Assembly (NCBI GenBank): GCA_027858235.1
Contig: JAQIDC010000016.1
Location: forward strand, 1 to 52,555
Direction: 5' to 3'
Source of the DNA: Patescibacteria group bacterium
Lineage (GTDB): Bacteria > Patescibacteriota > Patescibacteriia > Patescibacteriales > BM507
DNA length: 52,555 nt
The notes under the pieces were generated by a model. It was not told the origin of the DNA, did no database searches, and saw only the letters and a program-made list of their open reading frames with translations. Both the position numbers and the translations under genes were made by a program. Shown piece by piece: positions 15,298-22,332 of the stretch. Position 1 is the stretch's first letter, and every line of letters starts with the position of its first letter.

Positions 15298-15693
15298 ATG
15301 AAAAAATTTTTAATTATTACTATTTTTCTATTTACTTTACTATTCCCACCAGACGCTTCCATTGCGTCATCAAGCACTACTAATCTAACCGCTGATAGCC
15401 TATGGGTTCAAGATCCTTCAGTTGTACAAGCCTATGAAGAAAAGAAAGATAGAGAGAACGTCATAAACGCAATTGTGAGAAGCTTTTTTGGAATACTGCT
15501 TATTGCTTCTTTGGTTTTTTTAATTTATTCTGTTTCATTGTTAGTTTACTGTTTTTTTGCTAAAAAAAATAAGCACAAAGCACTTAAATTTATAATAATA
15601 AGTATTACTTCTATTGTATTAATCTTCTTGTCTTTGTATATGCTTTTTTATATTCAACATGCAGCATATCACTATCATAACCCCACTGCATAG
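15298..15693 (+). CDS. Hypothetical membrane protein with signal peptide
   Basis: A 131-residue protein with an N-terminal signal (MKKFLIITIFLFTLLFPPDA, then SIASSS), a short polar external part and two hydrophobic helices (about 60-83 and 95-119) separated by a KKNKHK loop. It ends in HAAYHYHNPTA. It starts 7 bases after the peptidase gene and is probably co-transcribed with it. No family is recognised. An envelope function together with the M23 protein is plausible from position only. Confidence 0.6.
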   Translation: MKKFLIITIFLFTLLFPPDASIASSSTTNLTADSLWVQDPSVVQAYEEKKDRENVINAIVRSFFGILLIASLVFLIYSVSLLVYCFFAKKNKHKALKFIIISITSIVLIFLSLYMLFYIQHAAYHYHNPTA

Positions 15694-15731
15694 TTTTTTT
15701 AAATTATTGCTATCTTGCTATTAACAACAAC

Positions 15732-16688
15732 CTAATTCTTCAAATTCTTCCCAGAGTGAAATTTTTTATGAACATCACGTAATTGTTTGTTTGTGACGTG
15801 AGTATATATTTGAGTAGTGGCTATATTTTGATGACCGAGGAATTCTTGAACTAAACGAAGATCCACACCTTGCGCTAGGAGGTCTGTGGCATATGAGTGC
15901 CTTAGAGTATGTGGTGTTGTTATTATTGGAAGACCTGCTATCTTTGTATATTTTTTAACTATTTCCTCTACACTTTTTGTTGTAAGCCTCCTCTGATTGG
16001 AGGTTTTTTCTATTCCTGGTTTATAATTAATAAATAAGGCTGGATCCATATCTGTTCTTTTATTTAGGTAAGCGCGAAGCCACATCGTAGCTCGTTCCGA
16101 GAAATAAATAGATCTCACTTTTGAACCTTTACCAATAACAGATATTTCCATATCCTTACTTTTATCGGCTATTATAAACTGCTCGGAATTTAGAGCAACT
16201 AACTCGGCCACACGAAGGCCAGTTGAAAAAAGCACTTCTAGAATAACTCTGTCTCGCAAACCAATTCTAGCTTCAATGTTTGGTGCTAATAATAATTTTT
16301 CAATTTGTCCCAGTGATAAAAAATTTACTTCTTTATCTGACTTGTCTTTTGCAAGTTTTATTTTGTCTGGAGGTAAAGAGGGGATATTGCGTTCAATAAA
16401 ATACTCTAGCAGACTTCTGAGTGCAATAAGATAATAGTTTTGAGTAGATTTTTTTAATGTTTTTTTTGTAACAGGATGAGTATTCCTAGAAAGGAAAACT
16501 CGATATTTTAAAATATGGCTATCGGTAAGTTTCTCTGGTCCAATATTTTGTAATTTATTTTCTTCCAACCACATAAAAAACTTATTCAAAAAACGTGAAT
16601 AATTCTCCTGGGTTTTAGAGGAGAGTCCTTTTTCTATCTCAAGAAAATCAAGATAGTCTGTTAAATGTTTGGATATTGCTTTTGACAT
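15732..16688 (-). CDS. xer: Tyrosine recombinase of the XerC/XerD type
   Basis: A 318-residue protein with an N-terminal SAM-like core-binding domain (about 5-105) and a C-terminal catalytic domain. The full set of active-site residues is visible: R159 (TGLRVAEL), a Lys in the beta hairpin (GKGSKVR, 187 or 190), H260 and R263 (HTLRHSYA), H286 (FLGHQ) and nucleophile Y295 (TQIYTHV). The length and compact layout fit chromosome-dimer resolution enzymes rather than phage or integron integrases. Its promoter is an extended -10 only 6 bases from the ATG, and a dif-like half-site overlaps that region. Confidence 0.92.
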   Translation of the reverse strand: MSKAISKHLTDYLDFLEIEKGLSSKTQENYSRFLNKFFMWLEENKLQNIGPEKLTDSHILKYRVFLSRNTHPVTKKTLKKSTQNYYLIALRSLLEYFIERNIPSLPPDKIKLAKDKSDKEVNFLSLGQIEKLLLAPNIEARIGLRDRVILEVLFSTGLRVAELVALNSEQFIIADKSKDMEISVIGKGSKVRSIYFSERATMWLRAYLNKRTDMDPALFINYKPGIEKTSNQRRLTTKSVEEIVKKYTKIAGLPIITTPHTLRHSYATDLLAQGVDLRLVQEFLGHQNIATTQIYTHVTNKQLRDVHKKFHSGKNLKN

Positions 16689-16694
16689 ACCCTA

Positions 16695-16703
16695 ATTATA
16701 TCA
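16695..16703 (-). promoter_or_regulatory. Extended -10 promoter of xer, probably leaderless
   Basis: On the minus strand TGATATAATTAGGGTATG places TATAAT (16700 to 16695) 6 bases before the xer ATG. There is no room for a ribosome-binding site. Confidence 0.6.
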
Positions 16704-16707
16704 TAAT

Positions 16708-16721
16708 ATTATGCGAAGTAT
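16708..16721 (-). repeat. XerC-arm-like half site next to xer
   Basis: On the minus strand ATACTTCGCATAAT is identical to 18161-18174 on the plus strand. It contains ACTTCGCATAA, close to the XerC arm of E. coli dif (GGTGCGCATAA). The rest of a 28-base dif does not match here. Confidence 0.5.
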
Positions 16722-16725
16722 ACTA

Positions 16726-16754
16726 TTGACAAAACAATCAAAACATGCTATGTT
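16726..16754 (+). promoter_or_regulatory. Sigma-70-type promoter
   Basis: TTGACA at 16726-16731, a 17-base spacer and TATGTT at 16749-16754. It drives the secreted-protein gene at 16836 with a leader of about 75 bases. Confidence 0.65.
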
Positions 16755-16835
16755 TAAGTGTTCTTTTTTAAATTGAATAATTATATATATTTTATTACAT
16801 TGAAAAAATAAACCACCAACTTAAAGGGAGAAAGA

Positions 16836-17342
16836 ATGAAGAAATCAAATTTCTTGTTAATGGCTATCGCTCTGTTCTTTTGCTTAACTCAGACACATCA
16901 AGCAAGCGCAGTTACACTAGGAATAGTTGTCCATAAAACACCTCAAAAAATCGTGAGGTTTACAGTTGGCAAAAAATATTTTGCAACTTTTCAGTCGGTC
17001 AGACCACCAAAAGAGATAAACTACAAAAAACTTACTGATGACCTCGAGAAACACTTCAATGAGGTTACAAAAAGAAAAATTACCGGGTTAATTAAGGAAG
17101 ATCAATTTGAATCTAGTGAAGAAATTGTTTTCCATATTTATGGAAAAGCTTTTTATCAAGGTATTGTAAAAATTTCTAAAGAATTTTTCAGTAAAAATGG
17201 TGAATTTAAGTACAACCTCGCCGCTTTAAGAAAAACGTTAGAACACACGCTGAACCAAGAAATAAAAGTTCTCCAGATAAAGGAGAAAGGAGATGAAAGA
17301 CATCTTAAAGTAAAAAAAGAAAACGGTTGGGTGACTATTTAG
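16836..17342 (+). CDS. Secreted protein of unknown function (168 aa)
   Basis: The signal peptide is about residues 1-25 (MKKSNFLLMAIALFFCLTQ, cleaved near ASA). The mature part is basic and mixed alpha/beta, with RFTVGKKYFATFQ early and ENGWVTI at the end. No cysteines remain after cleavage and no family is recognised. A clear ribosome site AAAGGGAG precedes the ATG. The gene is a single unit with its own consensus promoter and terminator, lying between the two ATACTTCGCATAAT sites. Confidence 0.65.
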   Translation: MKKSNFLLMAIALFFCLTQTHQASAVTLGIVVHKTPQKIVRFTVGKKYFATFQSVRPPKEINYKKLTDDLEKHFNEVTKRKITGLIKEDQFESSEEIVFHIYGKAFYQGIVKISKEFFSKNGEFKYNLAALRKTLEHTLNQEIKVLQIKEKGDERHLKVKKENGWVTI

Positions 17343-17367
17343 AAAATAGAATATATTGTTTTCAAAT

Positions 17368-17398
17368 AAGGGCAATTTCGAATGATTTTGCCCTTTTT
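17368..17398 (+). terminator. Rho-independent terminator
   Basis: AAGGGCAA at 17368-17375 pairs with TTGCCCTT at 17388-17395, followed by further T. It ends the 16836 transcript. The stretch 17399-17611 holds only AT-rich DNA with a possible -10 (TATAAT at 17553-17558). Confidence 0.8.
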
Positions 17399-17611
17399 AC
17401 TACTAATATTAGCCACTTAGCTCAAAATTGGCTTCTAAGGCGCTTAACTTGAAAATGTGATATCTATATCATCTATAATTAAATAGATTCATATGAATGT
17501 CATATATATTGAATAAGAAGCTATAAAATTAGTTTAATTGTTAAGATTGATATATAATTAGATTACAGATCTTTTAAAAAAATAACCCGTATCCAAAGAA
17601 GGGAGATTGCC

Positions 17612-18055
17612 ATGATGAAAAAATATTTATTATTTCTGGTTATTCTACTTATTCTATTGCTAGCTGGATGTGCCAAACAACTACAGGTCGTGCACAGTAA
17701 TTGTAATGAATTGTACGTTTACGATGACAATGGTTATATGGGTGAAATAAACATTCCATATGAAAATCTTTCCGAACCTGGTGTTTATAAACAAATTCTA
17801 AGATTGTGTAAAACAGTGAAGAAAGCCATTGAAGATAACTCAAACCTAAACGAGGTTAACATTCTTGTGACGACTGGACACACTGAGCGTGTACATAATA
17901 TTAAATGCCACAAGTTTAGTATTAGAGACAAGGCAGGATCATTACGTGGAACATTTTCAGTCAACAAAAAAAGACTGAAAAATAAAGAAAACATAAATTG
18001 GGATAAAGTTGCCTTAGTGACTATAAGTTCAATTTATAATGAAGAAGGGGGTTGA
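17612..18055 (+). CDS. Secreted lipoprotein of unknown function (147 aa)
   Basis: The signal and lipobox are MMKKYLLFLVILLILLLAGC, so Cys20 is the likely lipidated residue. The mature part (about 127 residues) is mixed alpha/beta with CNELYVYDDNGYMGEI near its start and DKVALVTISSIYNEEGG at the end. No family is recognised. The ribosome site AAGGGAG is 8 bases from the ATG. It stops with TGA, showing that TGA is not recoded here. It is a single-gene unit flanked by a terminator on each side. Confidence 0.65.
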   Translation: MMKKYLLFLVILLILLLAGCAKQLQVVHSNCNELYVYDDNGYMGEINIPYENLSEPGVYKQILRLCKTVKKAIEDNSNLNEVNILVTTGHTERVHNIKCHKFSIRDKAGSLRGTFSVNKKRLKNKENINWDKVALVTISSIYNEEGG

Positions 18056-18077
18056 GACTTAAGAAGGTCTTAAGCAG

Positions 18078-18107
18078 AAGGGATATCCATGCGATATCCC
18101 TTTTTTT
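18078..18107 (+). terminator. Rho-independent terminator
   Basis: A perfect 10 bp stem AAGGGATATC/GATATCCCTT (18078-18087, 18093-18102) with a 5-base loop and T7. A further small hairpin (CTTAAG/CTTAAG) lies at about 18059-18075. Confidence 0.85.
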
Positions 18108-18162
18108 AAATACAATATAGCTATAAACCTATAATAGAGCGCTATAATTAACTATTGACAAT

Positions 18163-18190
18163 ACTTCGCATAATGTAGATTAAGCAACGT
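18163..18190 (+). other. Candidate dif-like Xer recombination site
   Basis: The 28 bases divide into an 11-base arm ACTTCGCATAA, a 6-base centre TGTAGA and an 11-base arm TTAAGCAACGT. Compared by eye with E. coli dif (GGTGCGCATAA, TGTATA, TTATGTTAAAT), 19 of 28 positions match: 8 of 11 in the left arm, 5 of 6 in the centre and 6 of 11 in the right. It is intergenic, 1.5 kb from xer. Confidence 0.4.
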
Positions 18191-18238
18191 ATTATGAATA
18201 TATAAATAGTTTTTTTGTACTTTAGCTACATGCAGCGT

Positions 18239-18385
18239 TTATGCATCTGTAATAAGTATTCCCATCAAAGTTATTTCTGGAAAGAACATAAGAAGAACTT
18301 TCAAAAATAAAAGGAAAAAAGCTATTATAACTAAACAAAACACCACTATTGCTAAAAAGAAAATAAATTTGAATAATCCTTCCAT
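18239..18385 (-). CDS. Small membrane protein (48 aa) downstream of ftsQ
   Basis: An ATG-TAA frame encodes 48 residues, mostly one or two hydrophobic helices (FIFFLAIVVFCLVIIAFFLL, then FLKVLLMFF), ending ILITDA. It follows ftsQ on the same strand after 65 bases that contain two copies of a 22-base AT-rich repeat. There is no ribosome site of note and no recognised family. Confidence 0.35.
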   Translation of the reverse strand: MEGLFKFIFFLAIVVFCLVIIAFFLLFLKVLLMFFPEITLMGILITDA

Positions 18386-18401
18386 CTGATTTTATGTTAT
18401 T

Positions 18402-18453
18402 TTATGCTAATATTAGCTATTTCTATGATAATTATGCTAATATTAGTTATTTA
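18402..18453. repeat. Direct repeat, two ~22 bp copies with 30 bp period
   Basis: TTATGCTAATATTAG plus about seven further bases occurs at 18402-18423 and 18432-18453. Each copy contains the palindrome CTAATATTAG. The second copy reaches the ftsQ stop codon. Confidence 0.6.
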
Positions 18454-19335
18454 TCTATAGTATATCATGTCTCCGAACCTAAGGTCAATGTATGTCTTTG
18501 AGTATAGATCGTCACGCAACTTTTCATTTCTCAATAGAAGAAGTTTATCAGACTGAGAATTCAAATCCTCAGTAACATTAAAATAAATTTCTGGTCCGTC
18601 AAATATTTTCATTGTGATGGTGTTATCGTTTTGGGTTCCAATAATAAATTTTTCAATATTAAATATATTTGTATCCTTAAAAGTTTTGTAAAGCTCAATT
18701 GAAAATCTAAGATGTTCATTTTTATCTTGGACAGAACCATTAACAATAAGATCTCTTCCCTTGTTTTCCACTAAGGGAAAAATTTCCTTAATTTCTTCCG
18801 GAGAAACACTATTTATAACGTCCCCTTTTGGGGTAATATAAAAATATTCTTCTTGTTCTTTCCATATAAGGGCATAGGAAACCTCTCTTAAATAGATGTG
18901 CAATTTGTTTGGTAATTTTTTTTCTACTCTAATCTCTTCAAAGGCAAAATCTGTACTTAGCTTGTTATATAATTTGTTTTCATCGAAAAGGAAAATATTG
19001 TTACCGGGCAAGAAAACAAATTTTGACCGCAATTCTTCTCTGGCCATTTTTTCGATGTCGTCTTCACCGATACGTCCAATGTCATTTATTTTCTCAATAT
19101 TTATTTCTATATCATATATCAAAAAATATTTAGAGTAGAAGATTAACCAAACGATTGAAAATATAAAAATAACAATTAAGATAACTGAAATTTTGGCCTT
19201 CCAAGACATGCTTGAAACAAAAGATGATCTAGATGTTTTGTTTACATCTTTAAAATAGGGATTGTTATATGCTTTCTGACTAATATACAATTTACTCCCC
19301 TTCTTTTTCCCAATTTTGTTCTTTTTATTAAACAT
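18451..19335 (-). CDS. ftsQ: Cell division protein FtsQ/DivIB
   Basis: A 294-residue bitopic protein: a basic cytosolic head (about 1-48, KKNKIGKKKGSK), one membrane helix (about 49-67), a POTRA domain (about 72-150, FLIYDIEINIE through VEKKLPNKLHIYLREVSYAL) and the FtsQ beta domain, ending in DLRFGDMIYYR. The V-K-x-L-P-x-x-L-x-I-x-L-x-E signature is typical. It links early and late divisome proteins. It follows ddl by 23 bases, a remnant of the dcw cluster order. Confidence 0.88.
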   Translation of the reverse strand: MFNKKNKIGKKKGSKLYISQKAYNNPYFKDVNKTSRSSFVSSMSWKAKISVILIVIFIFSIVWLIFYSKYFLIYDIEINIEKINDIGRIGEDDIEKMAREELRSKFVFLPGNNIFLFDENKLYNKLSTDFAFEEIRVEKKLPNKLHIYLREVSYALIWKEQEEYFYITPKGDVINSVSPEEIKEIFPLVENKGRDLIVNGSVQDKNEHLRFSIELYKTFKDTNIFNIEKFIIGTQNDNTITMKIFDGPEIYFNVTEDLNSQSDKLLLLRNEKLRDDLYSKTYIDLRFGDMIYYR

Positions 19336-19358
19336 AATGAATATTATGTTTTAAATTG

Positions 19359-20309
19359 TTAATTCAATTTTCTATCTTCAATTGCACCTTCAATAATTCT
19401 ATCTAGTAAGGCACCGAAACTTATCCCTGCTTCTTTTGCAGCCTTCGGAAGGAGACTATTTTTTGTCATTCCTGGAATGGTATTCATTTCTATAAAATAA
19501 ATTAGTCCGGTATTAGAATCAACTATAAAGTCTCCCCTTCCCAAATCTCTGCATCCAAGTTTTTCATAAATATCTATAGCTGTTTTCTGGAGAGAGAGTC
19601 TTAGCTCATCTGGGATAACAGCTGGACAAATTTCATCAGCACCACCATCTTCATACTTTGAATTATAATCAAACCAAGAAGAAACTTTAGGAATAATTTC
19701 AATAACAGGCAGGGCGTCAGGCATCTTATTCCCCATTATAGCAACTGTAAACTCTCGTCCGGAAACATATGCTTCTAGCAAGGCGCTTGAACCATGCTCA
19801 AGAGAATTTTTCACGGCACTTTCTAGCTCTTCTTTGGTGTGGACTAAAGAAACACCTATAGAGGAACCCTGCTCCATTGGTTTTACAACTATAGGTAGCG
19901 ACAGTGAAGTGATTATGTTTCTAGTGTCAATTTGCTCACCTCTCTTAATAACTAAGTCGTTGGCAACACTAATTCCAATACTCTTAACAATTAGTTTAGA
20001 CGTATGCTTGTTCATGCAAACCGCACTACTTAGTAAGCCAGAAAAAACATATGGTACTTTCAATAAATCGAACATACCCTGCAAACTGCCGTCCTCTCCA
20101 AATGTACCATGAAGAGCTGGGAGAACTATATCAAATTTATTTGTACTGGCATCAATAAATAATTTTGTTAAATCTTCCTTCGGGTCATATTTAAATATTT
20201 CATATTTCTCTTTATCCATTGCCTCAAAAATTATATCACCTGTTTGTTTTGAAACTTCTCTCTCATGAGAGTCCCCTCCCGAAAGAAGAGCAATTTTAAT
20301 TTTTTCCAT
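19359..20309 (-). CDS. ddl: D-alanine--D-alanine ligase
   Basis: A 316-residue ATP-grasp enzyme joining two D-Ala for peptidoglycan precursors. Visible are LHGTFGEDGSLQG (substrate site), the GLLSSAVCMNKHTSK segment, KPMEQGSSIGVSLV (ATP loop), GRGDFIVD and EMNTIPGMTKNSLLPKAA (metal and D-Ala site). The length is normal. It lies between serS and ftsQ. Its start codon is at the end of leader repeat B, which it shares with the M23 peptidase gene, so two cell-wall genes carry the same upstream element. Confidence 0.95.
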   Translation of the reverse strand: MEKIKIALLSGGDSHEREVSKQTGDIIFEAMDKEKYEIFKYDPKEDLTKLFIDASTNKFDIVLPALHGTFGEDGSLQGMFDLLKVPYVFSGLLSSAVCMNKHTSKLIVKSIGISVANDLVIKRGEQIDTRNIITSLSLPIVVKPMEQGSSIGVSLVHTKEELESAVKNSLEHGSSALLEAYVSGREFTVAIMGNKMPDALPVIEIIPKVSSWFDYNSKYEDGGADEICPAVIPDELRLSLQKTAIDIYEKLGCRDLGRGDFIVDSNTGLIYFIEMNTIPGMTKNSLLPKAAKEAGISFGALLDRIIEGAIEDRKLN

Positions 20310-20391
20310 ATGGCTTGCGTGTGAGCAAGTCTCCCGCTAGTCTCGCCCGTCCTCCTTTGGCGGGAAGAAGCGTATAAGCGGGGTTCTCCTC
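20308..20391 (-). repeat. Structured leader repeat B upstream of ddl
   Basis: On the minus strand the blocks GAACCCCGCT, ATACG, GAGACTAGCGGGAGACTTGC, TCACACGCAA and CCATATG match repeat A in order. Between ATACG and GAGAC, B has about 26 extra bases with their own CCCG/CGGG hairpin, while A has about 30 extra bases after TTGCTCAC. The outer stem CCCGCT/AGCGGG is kept in both. Confidence 0.7.
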
Positions 20392-20407
20392 TTAATTTAT
20401 TTAATTA

Positions 20408-21727
20408 TTAATGTTTCGCTTTAATTATTTTAACTCCACCAGGTATATATTTATGAAGAACTTCTGGTATATTAATTGAACCATCTTCATTTTGATAGTT
20501 TTCCATTACTGCAATCATCATCCTAGGGCTCGGCATAGCTGTATTATTAAGCATATAAACAAATTTGTTTTCTCCTTCCTTGTCTCTATATTTTACATTT
20601 AATCTTCTTGACTGCCAATCAAGAAAATTTGAAGCAGACCCTGTTTCACCGTAAGCATCTCTGCTTGGAATCCAGGCCTCAATATCAAACATTTTGTATT
20701 TACCAGCACTCATGTCGCCAGTACAAATTGAAAGAATTCTATATGGTAAGCCTAAATCCTGGTGCATTTCTTTAGCAATCTCAAGCATCTCAAGATGCAG
20801 TTTATCGGCTTCTTTTGTGTTAGCTCTTGTGATACAAACCTGTTCAACTTTCATGAATTCATGAACTCTATATATCCCTTTTGTGTCCTTACCATAAGAC
20901 CCAATTTCTGACCTATAGCACTGTGAATAGCCACAAAGCTTCAATGGCAAGTCTTTATCATCAATAACTTCGCCAGAATGAAAAGCTAACAAAGAAGGTT
21001 CAGCGGTTCCAACTAAAAATTTATCTTCTTTTGCTTTTGTTCCATCTTCATTGACCTCATTATTTTCTACTTTATAAATTTCATCATTTTCTGGACTATA
21101 TTCACGTCCAGAAAAATACCCGCTTCCGAATAATGGAAATGCTTTAGTTAGAGTCGGTGGAATCATTGGTGAAAATCCTTTGGTTACTAATTTATCTAAG
21201 GCATACATCATTAGACCCATTTGAAGCATAACAGCCTCATTACGAACATAATAACCTCTATAACCAGCCACCTTAGCTCCCCTTTCTAAGTCAAGCAAAT
21301 CTAAATCACGACCTAGCTCTATATGATCTTTTAGTTTAAAATCAAAAACCCTTGGTGTCCCCCATTTTTCAATTTCGACATTTTCTGCTTCACTTTTTCC
21401 GATAGGAGTATCCTCAGAAGGAATAGTTGGAACCTTTACCATCAAGTCGAAATATTCTTTTTCAACTTCTTTCAATTTATCTTCAAGCTTGGCAGTTTTT
21501 TCTTTTGTCTTTTTCCCTTCTTCTATTTGCTCAGGGCTAGGTCTCCCCCCTTTTGCCTGTTTGGCTAAATCATTTTTCTTGGCTCTTAAGTCTTCCACTC
21601 CTTGAACAATTTCCCTTCTTTTTTTATCAATATCAAGAAGCTTGGCTACGTCAAGTTTAATGTTTTTATTATTTGCAGCTTTTTGAACTTCGTCTGCATT
21701 TTCTCGGATGTATTTTATGTCTAACAT
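20408..21727 (-). CDS. serS: Seryl-tRNA synthetase
   Basis: A 439-residue class II synthetase. The N-terminal coiled-coil arm that holds the tRNA long arm is at about 25-105 (DKKRREIVQGVEDLRAKKND). The catalytic core has motif 2 (CYRSEIGSYGKDTKGIYRVH) and motif 3 near the end (NNTAMPSPRMMIAVMENYQ). TAEPSLLAFHSGEV is the usual T-A-E-x segment. It charges tRNA-Ser. An AT-rich upstream region carries TATAAT about 40 bases before the start. ddl follows 98 bases downstream, separated by leader repeat B. Confidence 0.97.
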   Translation of the reverse strand: MLDIKYIRENADEVQKAANNKNIKLDVAKLLDIDKKRREIVQGVEDLRAKKNDLAKQAKGGRPSPEQIEEGKKTKEKTAKLEDKLKEVEKEYFDLMVKVPTIPSEDTPIGKSEAENVEIEKWGTPRVFDFKLKDHIELGRDLDLLDLERGAKVAGYRGYYVRNEAVMLQMGLMMYALDKLVTKGFSPMIPPTLTKAFPLFGSGYFSGREYSPENDEIYKVENNEVNEDGTKAKEDKFLVGTAEPSLLAFHSGEVIDDKDLPLKLCGYSQCYRSEIGSYGKDTKGIYRVHEFMKVEQVCITRANTKEADKLHLEMLEIAKEMHQDLGLPYRILSICTGDMSAGKYKMFDIEAWIPSRDAYGETGSASNFLDWQSRRLNVKYRDKEGENKFVYMLNNTAMPSPRMMIAVMENYQNEDGSINIPEVLHKYIPGGVKIIKAKH

Positions 21728-21797
21728 ATCTATTTGAATTTATATTTTATTCTCGGGTGGTGTATTATAATTGCTTAATTTACAATTTGCATACAAT

Positions 21798-22328
21798 TTA
21801 TTTCTGTAATTTATATAAAGCCCATGCTGAAAGTATGTGATTATTATCTATCTTATTGTCTACAATCATCTGGTCAATCTCGCTTTCGCTAATCCAAAAA
21901 TTCTCAATATCACCTTCCTCGAGATCTTTCTCAAGGCTATTATCTTCTACTAAATCAGTTCCTAAATAAACAAACATCTTCTGCGTTGAACGTCTATTAT
22001 TCATTAAATAATCTCCAAGAAGTTTTAAGTTCGAGGCTCTGTGTCCTGTCTCCTCGATTAATTCTCGATTCGCTCCATCTTCAGGTTTTTCTGAAAGAGG
22101 AACACCACCTCCCGGAAACTGCCAAAGAACCTCTTGAACAGGGTGAGAATATTGCTTTGATAACATTATTTTACCTTCATCGTTTTTAGCAATAATTGTT
22201 GCTGCATTTTGAGCAGCTTCAAATTTTAAATATTTTGTTTTATGTCCATTGGGTAATTCAACGTCATCTTCAAGTAATGTAATTCGTGGGTGTTCGAATA
22301 TTTTTTTTGTTGATAAAATTTTCCACAT
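21798..22328 (-). CDS. NUDIX hydrolase, ADP-ribose pyrophosphatase-like
   Basis: A 176-residue protein with a full NUDIX box in GGGVPLSEKPEDGANRELIE, continuing ETGH. The N-terminal beta strands (HPRITLLEDDVELPNGHKT) and Q-F-P-G-G before the box fit the ADP-sugar pyrophosphatase group, which hydrolyses ADP-ribose or related nucleotide sugars. The start lies 4 bases after the lysS stop, so the two are co-transcribed and probably coupled. The substrate cannot be set from sequence alone. Confidence 0.85.
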   Translation of the reverse strand: MWKILSTKKIFEHPRITLLEDDVELPNGHKTKYLKFEAAQNAATIIAKNDEGKIMLSKQYSHPVQEVLWQFPGGGVPLSEKPEDGANRELIEETGHRASNLKLLGDYLMNNRRSTQKMFVYLGTDLVEDNSLEKDLEEGDIENFWISESEIDQMIVDNKIDNNHILSAWALYKLQK

Positions 22329-22332
22329 TATT

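Noticed and set aside
15732-16688. Integron integrase or phage integrase identity for the tyrosine recombinase
   Set aside because: The length and C-terminal layout fit Xer proteins and no integrase-specific insertion is visible.
5482-18055. Genetic code with TGA as glycine (Gracilibacteria type)
   Set aside because: TGA ends the response regulator (5881-5883) and the lipoprotein (18053-18055) at sensible places, and no internal TGA was needed in recognised genes.
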